64,000 bases of DNA from Hygrocybe punicea (GCA_963556145.1 OY744467.1:868001-932000), one strand, 5' to 3'. Positions 44,333 through 56,100 are shown, counted from the first letter of the stretch. Numbers and translations: made by a program. Notes: generated from the letters alone by a model not told the origin.

Positions 44333-45729
44333 ATGTCCCAAGTCTACGACAACTTCCTCGCTTTCGTCGAAAGCATCGAACCCGATGTCCGGGCGGACTA
44401 CAAAGAGGCCGTCAACGCGGTCACCGTGTTTCATAGCGACGACCTCGTAATGATGGTGGACGGCAACGAGGGGATGGCCCAACAATGGTTGAGTGGCCGC
44501 AAGAAGGCGCTGGTGAGTTTCCTTATTGACTATGCGTGTCCTAAGATAGCTCATGTCGTCCCGCCAGCGTGCTTACAATGGAATCGTCGTGGAACTCCGA
44601 GCTGGTGGTACGAGGCCAGTAACGCCACCGTTATGGGCCGACCGCCAAACGTACGCCAACGATGTCGAAGAGTGGCTGAAAGAAGCGGCGGACCGGGAGA
44701 GGCAGGAACAGGAAGAAGCCAGACGGCGGGCGGATGAAGAAGCGGCTACGCGGGAAGAGGAGGCCAGACGGATGGCAGAGGCAAATGCACGAGCGGAGGC
44801 GGAGAAAAGGCGAAAGGTGGCAGAGGAAAGGCGGGAGCGGCTTAGAATAGAACAACACGAGCAGCACTGGCATCAAGAAGCGGACCGGGTTGAAAGGGAT
44901 GGAGCCGCGTATTGGCGGCGGCTCAGCGAAGAACGGCGAGCTGAAGCAAACGCATCGGTCGCGGGTGAACCAAGGACTGAGTCGATTCCGGAGGGCGAAG
45001 CCGCAGTTGAGCCAGAGGAAGGCCCCGTCGACCCGGCACCAGAGACACCGGCCGATGTAGAAGACGTAGATACGCCGGGCGTAGAGACCGGAGACCTGGC
45101 TGGTACGACGGTGAGTTCATGTGTCGGTTCCTTTGTTCTTTAGTCACTGATCCTGGCAATAGTTCACCGGGCCGTTTCCCCTACAACCCTGCACCAACTG
45201 CGTCAAGGCGCAAGAGGTGTGTCGAGGCGTCACGGGCTACGTGTGCGAACGATGCCGGAGGCTGAAGAAGAGATGTACTAACGCTACACACCGGACGGGC
45301 GGGGGTCGGCGCAAGGTGGATACCGGAAAGGGCAAAGAGGTCGCGGCCGGCACAAGGAAGCCGTTGTCATTCACGACAAAGCCCATCCGCAGTAGGCCTG
45401 CCCGGGCCTCAACAAGCAAACCGCGGGTCGAGGACGTGGAGTCGGTCGAGGACGATGACGAAGACGAGGAGGAGTCGGAGGAAGAGCGGCCGACAAAAAG
45501 GCTTAGGACGGCCTCGGCAGCGAACCCGTTCATTTTGACGATGGAGAATTACGAGCAAGTGTCGGCGCGGCTAGCGGTCCTTACGGAGGAGCTGGGAGCC
45601 CTGGGCACCAACGTCAATCGTCACCTCGTCCACTTCGGTCAAGAGTTCCAGCGGCTTCGCGTCGATCTCGAACGGTCGACCTCAAGGTTGGCGATGTTGA
45701 AGCGGGATTACGAGACCGGCTACCTGTAA
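44333..45729 (+). CDS. Antisense cargo gene: Zn2Cys6-containing protein of the Ty3 element
   Basis: Exons 44,333-44,512, 44,568-45,110 and 45,163-45,729 join in frame (180+543+567 nt) to give 429 residues. Both introns are GTGAGT to YAG and 52-55 bp. The start MSQVYDNFLAFVESIEPDVR is followed by a long Glu/Arg-rich coiled coil (residues about 90-175) and an acidic/Pro region. Exon 3 encodes CTNCVKAQEVC, seven residues, then CERCRRLKKRC, an exact C-X2-C-X6-C-X7-C-X2-C-X6-C pattern of the fungal Zn(II)2Cys6 DNA-binding cluster. A basic and acidic linker (TKRLRTASA) and a C-terminal helix (LAVLTEELGALGTNVNRHL) follow. It is convergent with pol, 211 bp apart, and starts 173 bp inside the 3' LTR, downstream of a run of 19 A. 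The role is unknown; a DNA-binding regulator or targeting factor is inference. Confidence 0.75.
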
Positions 45730-45940
45730 AATATATATATAAAAATAACGAGCCCATTGTATATATATAAAAAAAATATATCGTGTACATAAAAGACGTG
45801 TCAGCTTGTTCACCCAGCTAAGGAAAGCCAATCGGCTCCCGAAGACATAGGACTATTCGCATCATTCGTCATATCGTTAGAAAACTAAGAGGAACTAAAT
45901 AAAATGGGGGTATAACGTGGACAGAATATAAATGAAATGC

Positions 45941-48900
45941 TTAATCGTCGTCGGGTGAGGAGTCTATAGAGGGCGGGTACGTCGGATCATCAAGATCGTT
46001 TGAATCGGTATCGTCGGCATCGGGGTATTGTAAGAAGTCGTCCAACAGTATCGATATTTTTGAGCGGGCGTGGTAGGGTACGACTCGGAAAGCGGCAAAT
46101 CGAGATTTAGAAACCGCACCGTCGAGTTCGGCGAGTATGTAGGATCCGCCTACTGTTTTCCTGACGACAACCATGGGTCCAAAGTACCGCGGTTTTGCTT
46201 TACGATCAAGAGACATTTCGATACGTGAATTTCAGACGAGAACGAGGTTACCGGGTTCGAAGTCGTAAACTTTGATCGTGTTGGCGTATTTCTGCTCGAA
46301 TTGCTGGGCGGACGCGAGCCGAGATTTGGTAAGCTTTTCTTTGACCCGATCGAGGTCGGCTTCTCGTTTACGAAGTTGTCGGGCGCGGATGACTATGAGG
46401 TCGGTCGTAGACATCGTATCTTGCGTCGGAACCATGTACGTAGCTTCGGCAAAATCGAATGGAAAAAGCGGTTCTACTCCGTGTGCGATGTAGTAGGACG
46501 AGTATCCGAGGCTTTTGTGTGTCGTGACCCGTTCGGCCCAAAATACGGAGTGGGTTACGGTGTGCCATTTCTTTTCATCTCCATCACAACTTTTCATAAT
46601 GGCCTCCCGGACATCGAGGTGGCGACGCTCAACGGGTCCGTTCGCTTGTGAGTTATAGGGCGAAATGCGGATGTGGCGGATACCGTAGCGGGAGGCAAGA
46701 TAGTCGAGCGCTTCTACGAACGGCTTGCCGTTGTCGGTAACGATTTCTTCGAGAGCGCCCCAACGGCATAAGATGTCTTCGAACAAGAACGTGCCGATGG
46801 TGGAGCCGGTCTCGCGGCGTAACATGCGGAACTCAGGGTAGGCGGACAGGGAGCAACGGGCTTGGACGATGTATCAATAGCCACCGGATCGTGGCATAAA
46901 CATTGTGTCGACATACGCTTTACGAAATAGCGAGGCCGGTGTAGCGATGGTGGGCGGAATGTGATGATAACGCATTTGCCGTACTTGGCACTGATGGCAA
47001 GACTGGACATACCACTTAACGTCGTGGTCGAGGTGCGGCCACCAGAAACGATCGAGTAGCCGAGCGCGGACGGAGAATATACCTTTATTGCCGAGAGAGT
47101 CGTGAGCGTCTTTGAGTAACTGAAGCCGGCGGTCGGGCGGTATGACGAGTTTGTGTTTTCCGTGACGGTCTTTACGCCAAAGCTTGTTATCGGTGACGAA
47201 GAATTCAAGGGCGTATCGTAAGAACAGACGGTATTCTTCGTCCGTGAAGTTCGCGGGTCGGGTTAGATCTCGTAACCAAGTCTCGACGAGGGCAAGACGA
47301 ACGTCGGCCGCGCGGGCTTTATCGGATCGTGGTATGTCAGAAACGACTTCCTGATTTGTGTAGACGAGGACGGCCGGTAATTCTTGGAGTCGGTCGGCTG
47401 TGGCATGGCAGCGGCCGCATACGGCAATCGGCTTAGACGGTATGGGGACGGGTCGGTAGTTGACGACTTCCATAAAGAAACCGTAGGAGTGGTCGAGCCA
47501 ATCGTCGGAGTCGTTGATCTCCTCGGGGTCTTCTGCAGCGCGGGGACGTCGGGAGAGTCCGTCAGGTGCACCGTGTGCGGAAGCGGGTACGTGAACGAGT
47601 CTAAAGTCAAATAAGAGCACGCCGGCTATCCATCGGTTGATCGTAGCATTGGGCTGAATGTCGGGGTTGTTGAGCATCCCGTTTATGTACTTCGCGTCGA
47701 CTTCAACAGTGAGGTTGCGGACGCCGATGATGAAGATTCGGTAGGTGCGGAGGGCCCTGAAGAGGCCGTAGAGTTCGAGCTTGGACTGGGAGTATCGGGC
47801 TTCGCGTTCGTTCCACGATATTGAACCAAAGCGATTCGGATAGCGCTTTCCGTCGGCGCGGATTTGCATAAGAACGAAGCCGACTCCAAGAACGGATGAA
47901 TCGACGGCGAGAATCACTTCCCATTCACGCGTGTAGTCGATAGCGCGCAGCGCTGGCAACGTAATGACGGCGTTTTTGAGGTAGTCGACGGCGGTCTCTT
48001 CTTCTTCACCAAATTCGAAGGGTATACCTTTGCGGGTAAGACGGACGAGGGGTCGGGAGTGGAGCGAGAAGTCCTTGATAAAAATACGCAAGACGCCGCA
48101 GATGCCAAGAAAGGTGCGAACTTCGGTGAGGTTGGTCGGCAGTGGCCAATCGCGAATCTTCTGTACTTTGGAGTCGTCGGCTACTCTTCCTTCGTATGTG
48201 CATCGGTGGCCAACAACGATGACTGAGGGTCGACACAACTCGAGTTTTTTGCCGTTGAAGGTACCGCCGACATAGCGGAAACGCTGGATGACGCGGTTGA
48301 CACCTTGGAAGTGTTCCCAAATGAAACGTCGGATTGCCGGGTTCTCGGGTATAGTCTCGTAGGTACCATCGGGTTGCTCGTAGCGGGTTGGAGGCCCTTT
48401 GACGGGAATATCGTCCATATATGGAACGGCAAGATGAGGGATTTCGTCACGGAGGATGTACGTAGAGTCACCGTGTAGGATCTGCGGGGAATTTGTGTAT
48501 CCCATAGCAATCCGCGTAAGTCGAAGCGTTCCGAGTGGAGACTGAAAGGTCATATAGTCCCGAGACGAGGGGTGGACGAGGCGTTGGTCGAAAGAGACGA
48601 AGAGGTCGAAGGAAGCGTAGCAAGAGTGGCCGCCAAAGGCCTCGGCCAAGTGCTCGGTCATGGGTGGTACGGCGGGATCGCGGATAGTGACGGCGTTAAG
48701 CGGCTGTAGATCGTGGACGATTCGAAGAGACTTCCCGTCCTTTTTCAAAACGCAAAACCAGCGGGAGCGATATGATGAATTCGAGGGTTCATAGGTACCG
48801 GCGTTAATTTTGTCTTTGATGATGCCTATGACTTCGTTAAGGATGCCGGGTGGGATTGGGATATTGCGATGGACCCACGGGTCGTGCGGTACGGTGGGAA

Positions 48901-49594
48901 TGTGGATTGGCGGGAAGTAGTCCGTATTGAACTGGCCTTTCTCGGATTCGTTCCAGGCGAAGGCGGCTTCTTGCGTTTTGATGATATGGTGGCCGAGTTT
49001 TTCTTCCTCAGGCCAAAGGAATCCATCCGGGTTCATCGGCATCGCGTTGTGTCGTTCCTGGGTATAGCGGGTGCCGGGTGTAAAGTCGGGCGGGTGAGTC
49101 GGGAGCGTGGGTAAATCGGCTAGCGGGTCGCCGGTGATCTCGCGTATGATGCGGTATTCGTCGGGGAGAGTGGTAGAAATTGGGCGGATACGATCGGCTA
49201 CCTTCTTATACTTTTTCTTGGTAACGACTCCTTTTAGGTCCCTGGTAGGGGGGGTGGTATACGAGATATAAGTAGCGTGTTCAGTAGAGGCTTTGTTACA
49301 AATATTCAAAGAGGAAATATGTGACGCAGGAGCGGAGACGGAACAAGATGAAGGAAGGGTATCGGTAGTACGTAGCTGATTTTGTACATCGGTCAACAAT
49401 GAAATGTACTGGGCGGCAGTCTGAGGCTGAGACGAAGAGAAATCTAAATCGATAGAAAAACATAAGTCCTCTTCTAGGGGAAACGGCAAAAGGGAAGCAT
49501 AGTTCGTGGTATAGGTGTGGTCGCTTTCGAGTGGCGGCTTCTCATCTCCCGGTGCGTCCTTTCCGAGAGGTATCTCCGGGTCCTCGACTTCTAA
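45941..49594 (-). pseudogene. Pol polyprotein of Ty3 element: RT, RNase H, integrase; two TGA codons
   Basis: The frame runs from the gag end to the TAA/TAG-bounded end at 45,941. An 871-codon part (49,489-46,874) holds the reverse transcriptase, with RSRWFCVLKKDGKSLRIVHD, LRLTRIAMGYTNSPQ and the catalytic YMDD at about residues 357-360; the RNase H, with ILAVDSSVLGVGFVL and YSQSKLELYGLFRAL at about 525-640; and the integrase zinc finger (HDSLGNKGIF, then CHQCQVRQ). TGA at 46,874-46,876 replaces an Arg codon at the start of the integrase core (SGGY-stop-YIVQAR). The core continues with IVTDNGKPFVEALDYLA and SPYNSQANGPVERRHLD. A second TGA at 46,232-46,234 precedes the C-terminal part (KPRYFGPMVVVRKTVGGSY). 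Entry from gag requires a -1 shift at a run of five T. Confidence 0.85.
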
Positions 49595-51846
49595 AAATCC
49601 GGCTTTCCGGTGTCGGACCGCTCTCGTCGGTTCTTTTGGTTGTGCTCGATGGTGGGCAAGGTGACGACGGCGCCGGTGTTTGGATCCGTGATCGTGACCT
49701 GTTGTTCTCCGTTTTTATAATCCTTCGTAAGGGCCTCGGAAAGCGTGAAGAACGGGCAGCCGATGAGGATTTCGTAGGGGGCGTCGTCGACGACTTGGAC
49801 TTGGAGGAAAAGATCGACGTCGCCAAAAGTGAATTTTAGGTTGGCGATCCGGCCGAGGGTGTCGTTGTCACTTTTATTTGCCGACTGCATCCGCATCTTC
49901 ATATTTTGGAGGCCGTAACCGAGTTTCTCCCAAATATCGCGCCGCATGCCGATGATCATGGAACCGTTGTCGAGGACGCACTCAAATACGAATTTGCCGT
50001 TGATGAGCGGGTAGACCGCACGGAGAGGGACTGAGTCGCGGCCGACGACGAGCGGGACGTTTTCCTGACAGTGTTGACAGGCGCGAGTGGGGATTTCGGG
50101 TGCGTGAAAGTGGAAGACCTCGACGTTGTTACTCTCGGCGGTGACCTTTTTCGACGTAGTGAGGTCCTTCATGTGACGGCGGGCGTCGGACGACATGGCT
50201 AAAAGTTCTCGCTGCGAAATGCAGACTTGAGAATCGAGCGCGCGGTCGATGACGGACTTGGCGATACCGGGATCTTCGATGGGGGCTTGGTAGCGGTATT
50301 GGGGGTGCGATGCGGGAAGGTTCTGGGGAGTGCGCGGTACAAGGGCAGTTGGCTCGGTCGGCCGCGTGTTCGAAGGGGGGACTATGGTGATCGGCTGCTC
50401 GTTGATAGGTCTGGCCGTTTTCTCGGCGGGTTTCGCGGCGGGGACAGACGTGGAAGTGGTGGGCAGATTGGGAAACGTTTCTCTAGACTTGCCTTTCGCC
50501 TTTGATGGGATCTCTACACCGTCGAATCTAACCCGTTTACGAAGCCGCTGCACTTCGGCTTCCAGAACCTTAATCTGTTCGTTGTCATCGTCGATGTCGG
50601 ACGTCGTGGACTGAAAGATGTCGGCGTACTCGGTAGTGGCCTCTGGTTCGTAGGTGGTTACTTCGACAGCGGAGACGAAGTTAGCTTTGACATGAGGTGG
50701 CAGGTCGCGTTGGAACGGTTCTGTGGGGTTGCAGGCAGGGGGAGCGCGGTTGCCGGGGTTCTGTGCGTGCCACGCGTCGAAGCGTTCCCTCATATTTTTG
50801 CCGATGATAGCCTTTGGAAGATACATTCCGTTAGGCAACACGATGCGGCCGTGCTCGTTCTTGCGGCATATCCCGTCTCGAGTGTACTGCTCGCAAATAG
50901 GACAATCGCGTATACGATGGAACGGGTCGTCGCAAAAGAGGCAGTTGAAATTGGTGAAACCCTGTCCCGCGGTGGTCGGCTCAGCCCTATTTGCACACGG
51001 CTTTGGGGGGTTGTTGCGTTCGGTGAGGGCTTGTGTGAGGACGGCGAGTTGTTGCGAAACGAGACGAAATAGGTCGGATACGTTAGGTTCGACCGGTTCC
51101 GCTTTAGGAATGACCGGGTCATAGCGAGCGGGTGGCGGGTAGCGGGTGGCGGGTTCCATTGGAGTCGAGTACCGGATGGCGGCAGGCGACGTTGACGAGA
51201 GACGAGAGACGGTGGACGGTTCGGCCGTGGTTCCGGCCAGCAAGAAGTGGGCGCAATTGTGGAAGTCCTGGAAGTCGTAAGGGTCGCTATGGAAATGGTT
51301 CGGCTTTTGGTACTGCAGACGGGTTTTGATGTCCTTTTTAAGCTCGACATGGAAGCCGTTCTCGTACGCGATGTTGCGTTCTCGGGGAGAGATTCGACCC
51401 TTGTCTAAGAGGAATCCCGAGATCCGGATGAACTCGCGGTAATATTCGCCAAGTTCGGCGCGGGTACGGATACCGTAAGTGGTTTGGGTGTGCGTAAGAC
51501 GGTCGAGATCCGCCATAGTGTACCGGTGATCGTCTTCCGTACCCGGGTATAGCACGAGTACGCTCTTCTTGAATGCGGCATAATCGACGCCGGTCGCGCT
51601 AGGTAAACTTGCCCAAAGCTCGTAGTCGCTAAGCGACGCGTAGCGCAGACTATGCTTGATGCGTCCTGCGTCGTCGAGAGCGGCATCGGCAGCAAGTATC
51701 TCGACTTCTTCGAAGAAGCGGTTTAAATTGAGCGGGTTCCCGTCGAAGGTCGGGGCCGTGGAGTGACCGCGAGTGGGCATTTGTCGTGGAGTAACATGGG
51801 GAGCGGTAACGTGGGGAGCGGTCGAAGATCCAGAGGTCGAAGTCAT
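49591..51846 (-). CDS. Gag and aspartic protease of Ty3 element
   Basis: Open frame of 751 codons. The N-terminal half is a Gag-type helical region (FDGNPLNLNRFFEEVEILAA, then YRYTMADLDRLTHTQ-like). A CCHC knuckle reads CLFCDDPFHRIRDC (C-X2-C-X4-H-X4-C). After a long linker comes a retroviral-type protease with the motif FECVLDNGSMIIGM (DNGS in place of DTG/DSG) and ILIGCPFF. The stop TAG follows GKPDF. The same frame is open upstream of this ATG to 52,368 without any Met, so the true N-terminus may be longer. The frame is intact and the LTRs are young, so this part could still be made. Confidence 0.85.
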   Translation of the reverse strand: MTSTSGSSTAPHVTAPHVTPRQMPTRGHSTAPTFDGNPLNLNRFFEEVEILAADAALDDAGRIKHSLRYASLSDYELWASLPSATGVDYAAFKKSVLVLYPGTEDDHRYTMADLDRLTHTQTTYGIRTRAELGEYYREFIRISGFLLDKGRISPRERNIAYENGFHVELKKDIKTRLQYQKPNHFHSDPYDFQDFHNCAHFLLAGTTAEPSTVSRLSSTSPAAIRYSTPMEPATRYPPPARYDPVIPKAEPVEPNVSDLFRLVSQQLAVLTQALTERNNPPKPCANRAEPTTAGQGFTNFNCLFCDDPFHRIRDCPICEQYTRDGICRKNEHGRIVLPNGMYLPKAIIGKNMRERFDAWHAQNPGNRAPPACNPTEPFQRDLPPHVKANFVSAVEVTTYEPEATTEYADIFQSTTSDIDDDNEQIKVLEAEVQRLRKRVRFDGVEIPSKAKGKSRETFPNLPTTSTSVPAAKPAEKTARPINEQPITIVPPSNTRPTEPTALVPRTPQNLPASHPQYRYQAPIEDPGIAKSVIDRALDSQVCISQRELLAMSSDARRHMKDLTTSKKVTAESNNVEVFHFHAPEIPTRACQHCQENVPLVVGRDSVPLRAVYPLINGKFVFECVLDNGSMIIGMRRDIWEKLGYGLQNMKMRMQSANKSDNDTLGRIANLKFTFGDVDLFLQVQVVDDAPYEILIGCPFFTLSEALTKDYKNGEQQVTITDPNTGAVVTLPTIEHNQKNRRERSDTGKPDF

Positions 51847-52368
51847 TGTGGGTGGAAGAAGCTGAAATGTCGATGAAGCGGTTGTCGGGTGTACGATGAG
51901 CGGGTCGGGTAACGTGGGCGATGACGGCGTGGACGAAGACGAAGACGGGGACGATGTCGATGACGGAGTTTTCGATGTCGAGAGCGAAGACGGAGACGAT
52001 GATGATGACGGAGTTTTCGATGTCGAGAGCGAAGACGTGGACGGGGGTTCTAACGAGGTCGAAGTCGGGGACGTAGGCGATGCGGGTGTCGAACTGAGAT
52101 CGGATGAGTCGGGTGTAATGGTAATTATCGGTATATCGACCGATTCGAGACTGTCGGATGAAAGATATAGGGGGGTGTTTGACCCTGAGACGAGCGGGAG
52201 GTTGTTATGTCGAGCGAGGTGGTCGGGTACTAGCTGGAAGAAGTCGTCGTCGATTGTTGGGTCGAAGGCGGCTAAAGAGAGTTCTTGTTGAAGAGTTCTT
52301 CGAGGAAGATCTCGAAGACGACGGTCAGAGGGAGGGATACGGGAAGAGGAAGCTATGGTGGTGCTAGA
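51847..52368 (-). other. Met-less open frame between primer-binding site and gag
   Basis: 174 sense codons precede the gag ATG in the same frame, with no stop and no ATG, starting right after a TAG at 52,369-52,371. The translation looks protein-like (RRTLQQELSLAAFDPTIDDD and FFQLVPDHLARHNNLPL), then a Ser/Thr/Pro-rich part with two 46-bp direct repeats (about 51,959 and 52,005). Confidence 0.6.
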
Positions 52369-52372
52369 CTAT

Positions 52373-52390
52373 TCCTCGCGGTGGGCTCCA
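52373..52390 (-). promoter_or_regulatory. Primer-binding-site-like sequence of Ty3 element
   Basis: On the minus strand, 2 nt after the 5' LTR, the sequence TGGAGCCCACCGCGAGGA begins with TGG as expected for pairing to a tRNA CCA end. The tRNA species is not identified. Confidence 0.5.
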
Positions 52391-52392
52391 GA

Positions 52393-53187
52393 TGTAAAGG
52401 CGAGGTCGGGGTGGCTGCAGAATAATAATCCTAAGCCTGTGGGGTCAGCGTAGAAGTGACTAGGAATAGTCTAACAAGCTTCAGTAAGATAATAGGATAT
52501 AAAAAGTAAGAAGCCGCCGAGTAAACTATTGAAATCTATCGAGACCGATCGAAGCCGACGAAGCCGACGATGTCGGGTACGGCGGGTCGGGTGTCGGGTG
52601 ACGAGAAACGTAGAGATTAAGACGGTAGAAGGACGGGGAGGGCGTCGAGGAATCCGACGAGCAATGTGTGCGATGGAATTTACTGAGAGACTTAATTCTC
52701 AGAGAGAGGAAATGGGGGAACTGGTTTCTTATTCTGAGACGGCGCTTGGGCACCGTTTTTATACTACAAATTTGTGTACCTAGATTCGGACGAGAGTCCT
52801 CGGCCGATGAGAGGAGACAAAGGAGAATAAAAATGGGGAAGTAGGAAGAGCGTTGCGAGGCGACGATGACAGGGAAAATGGGTGGAAGATATAAAAAACC
52901 GTAAAAGATGCAATATACTTTACTATATCCCCATAAGGGAGACGCTAGGCGTGAATAAGGCAAGTCCGATGTCGGGATCCCAGTCCGATGAGATCTATCT
53001 TTGATATTTGAAGTTCCGCGAGTTTAGGAGATAGACCGACCAGGTACGTGAGCGGCCGTGCTAGTCGGTATGCATCGGGTTGCGTCGGGTTGCGTCGGGT
53101 TCGAACGTAGATTGCTAGAGACGTCGGGTTCGAGCAGATTCGCTAGATATCGATGTTACGGCCTCAGAGGGTCGAGGACCCTCTACA
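52393..53187 (-). repeat. 5' LTR of Ty3 element
   Basis: 795 bp, partner of 43,365-44,159. Confidence 0.92.
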
Positions 53188-56100
53188 ACGGTTGTGAGTA
53201 AAATTGAGGAGATGACGCCCTTGCGAGAAGACATGTTCTACTGAAGTCGAGGTAGCTGTAGTCAACACATTGATCAGTTCTCGCTTCTATCACAAGGTTC
53301 TAGACATACCAGGAACACTCAAAAAGTCAAATGCCATTTGCGAGAGAACTGGGTAGCCTTCAGTGTGCCCACCACTTCAACGGGTCCTTAACACGTTCTA
53401 CAGGACGCTGGAGATACTGATCGAGTTCATGGGTAAGGGATTGAGCTTGAGCAGGCCCAACAAATATGTCCGCGAAATTGTCACTGTCACCGTCAGGCAC
53501 CTGGTGTAAATTTCTCAGTTAGATCACAGTTTAATAGATTGGATACGTACGTACAATCACACTAGAAGATGCTTTGTTCATGTCCTCATTCATCTCTTGC
53601 TTGTTCACATAATTAGTGATGAACTCTTCGAAAACTAAGTCTTTTGCCTGTTCAATCCAATCTTTCTCCCATTCATGTTGACTGAAATATTCAAGCTTGA
53701 GACTGGGGTGTAACACTAAGAGAACAAGTGAAAATGGTATGACAAGATAGTTAATTGATGACTAACCCATCGCAATGCGGTATATCGGAGATGAGTCTGT
53801 AAGCGAATAATATTGGTCCATTTTCTTGTGTGCTAAACCCATTGCAGTTACAATTGCAGGGTGATAAGATGTCTTAGATTGAGGATTGAGGGTGCTAGTA
53901 ATCTTGTCCATGGCAGGAATTACAGACACGACACTGGCAGAATCACGAGAGAAAAACAGTGTTGCTTTCTTGTATTGCTGGTAAGCTTAGGTCAGTTAAC
54001 AATGGCCCCAGCGTGGAGAAAGACTTACTTGAAGGACTGCGAGAAGATCTTGGATGATCAGCCAATCTTTGCCGTCTAACTCATGGCACCGCAACTTCAA
54101 CTTCTTGTCAGCTGTAACCTCGTCGATTGGTTTGCGGTACGTCCAGGCAAAGTTGAGCATGTCGTAGGTAGAATTCCATCATGTCACAACGTCACGGGGA
54201 ATGAGTCTAGGCTTGAGTTTGTTGGACACACAGGCTTGTCGCCAGGCTGGGAGGACAATAGTGGTGGAATGAATCACGGCAAATGACAGCTTTCGAAGCT
54301 ATTGAGTAGTGAGTAAACGCTAATATATCAAGATGGATGTTTACACACTTTAGTTACTGTCTCGCGTACAGCGGCCATGTCAGCCAAAAGACTTTCTCGT
54401 TCTTGTTGACCGAGCATCATGAAATCATTGCTTTCTTCCCCATCGTCACCAATCTTGTCTTCTGATTCACACAACTCTTCATCCACACCAGAATCATCGT
54501 CTTCAATATCTTCCGGTTCCAGTATTTCTTCAGCACTGTTCTCTTCAGAGCTGCCAATAGATGCCGATGACGATAGTCCTGGGTTAAAAGGACCAAGAAG
54601 GGTCTTTGCAGAAAGCTGAATGGTGTGATTGAAGCATTGTACGTGGTTTTCATCTTCATAGGAATTGTCGTGGACAGCGAGCGACTCGGACTGTTTGTTG
54701 TTTGCAGATGCATTGTCTGCATTCATAGTGTACACCTGGCCATATTCGTCAATATCACAATTACAACAGATTACAAATACTAACCTTGTGCTCGATTCCG
54801 TGACGCTCCAACAATTTCTGGAAAGCATTTGCAAGTGCAACACCAGTGTGAGACTGTAAAAATGTTAGCTAAATACAAATTTGAGCCGTATTGCTCACCT
54901 CGGGTAATTCGTCAATGTCAAGCAAAAAACTAATCATCTCTCCCTTGTGCTGAAGATGCACGGTCCACCCCACCATAGCCCGATGATTTGGCGAGGTCCA
55001 TGCATCCATCGCAATGTGTAGACGGCCAGGGTATGTTTGTTTCTGTATACGTCTCGCAGGCAAACATGGATAGATGTAGTAGGATACTCACACGAAGGAG
55101 ACACATGACCCTTTCACGGCACTTAGTATATGATGCTTTGATGTTGCGAATGATTGTTGTGTGTCCTGGAAGAGAAAGATGTGGCCGTCCTGCTGTGAGC
55201 AGTTCGCGAAGCGCTTGATCGTTGATGATGTTGATGGGCCAATTGTTCTCGGTGACCCACCTCACGACATGAGCGCTAAGGGGATGTTAGCCAAAAGTCT
55301 GAACCAAAAACAAGGTATCTTACCACAGTTCTGTGCTCGTATGCGCACAATGGGAAACACATACAGGTTTCTGGCCTTGAAGGGCGAAAGCTGCGAAAAT
55401 AGAACCATTCTGGGGACTCTGAGCACCAGTCGAAAGCCTCACAGCGTCTTCGCCAAAGCACTTGATCACATGACTCTTGAGGTTGGCCGTGGAGGACTTG
55501 TCTTTGGAATCCTGGTAACATCGCACTCCACTGACTGAAGTCTTGCACTTGCGAGTGTTGCATGTGAAGAAGTGACAGAGACGGCCCTCGTGATACTGAA
55601 TGGTGACCTCAGGTTTGAAAAAGCCGTATATCAGGGATCGCCAATTTTTCTGGAGTGCCTCTGAACGGAGCATCAATTCCGAGACAGAAAAATGAAGATC
55701 TATTCACCAAGTTGCTGCTCAGCGCTGACCTTCTCTTCTACCTCCCCAAGATCGGTATCTACAACATTGGCATCAATGTTTGAGGAGCTTTTGTCCACAT
55801 CAATCACATCTGAGTTGGAGGAGTCATTAGTAGACACAGCACAAGAAGATTGGGTACTAGATAAGGACTGCTTGAGAGATGCGCTATCCATCTTGACGGT
55901 TTTCTGGACTGAGGTGGCCTTCTGCAAGACGGTGCATTTCTTGGAGTGGACAGAGGCATCATTAGATTTGTTAGCCATGGGTGATGAACTTGCCATGTCG
56001 ATGCCAGCGAACCCTCTTTATATCCTGCAGGTTACCCCCTGAGACGCAGACTAATGAAGTTAATTGCCATCAACAGAGTCAGAGCAATAAGTAACTCACT

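Larger units (their letters stand above)
43365..53187 (-). mobile_element. Ty3/gypsy LTR retrotransposon with an extra antisense gene
   Basis: Two 795-bp LTRs (43,365-44,159 and 52,393-53,187) differ at five bases. The flanking 4 bp are ACGG on both sides. The coding strand is minus: gag-protease 51,846-49,591, pol from 49,594 down to 45,941 with reverse transcriptase, RNase H and integrase. A plus-strand, three-exon gene lies at 44,333-45,729 between pol and the 3' LTR. A primer-binding-like site lies 2 nt inside the 5' LTR. Inserted in the last exon of the hAT transposase. Confidence 0.92.
43217..55996 (-). pseudogene. hAT transposase gene interrupted by a Ty3 retrotransposon
   Basis: Minus-strand gene from ATG 55,994-55,996 (MASSSPMANKSNDASVHSKK) to TGA 43,217-43,219, with introns. 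A BED-like zinc finger lies in exon 2 (CHFFTCNTRKCK, then TANLKSHVIKCFG). The core motifs follow: NNWPINIINDQALRELLT, GRLHIAMDAWTSPNHRAMVG, a hAT-typical NADNASANNKQ and VQCFNHTIQLSAKTLL. The C-terminal dimerisation domain (ATSTSVEHVFSQGRHLLNF, THNR) is cut by the Ty3 element and continues beyond it (LTPKIIQACLCLGSWFRHEL). A probable small frameshift lies near 53,358-53,370 (KWWAH, then GYPVLSQMAF in another frame). Splicing of the other exons looks normal. It would have moved the hAT element; now inactive. Confidence 0.85.
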
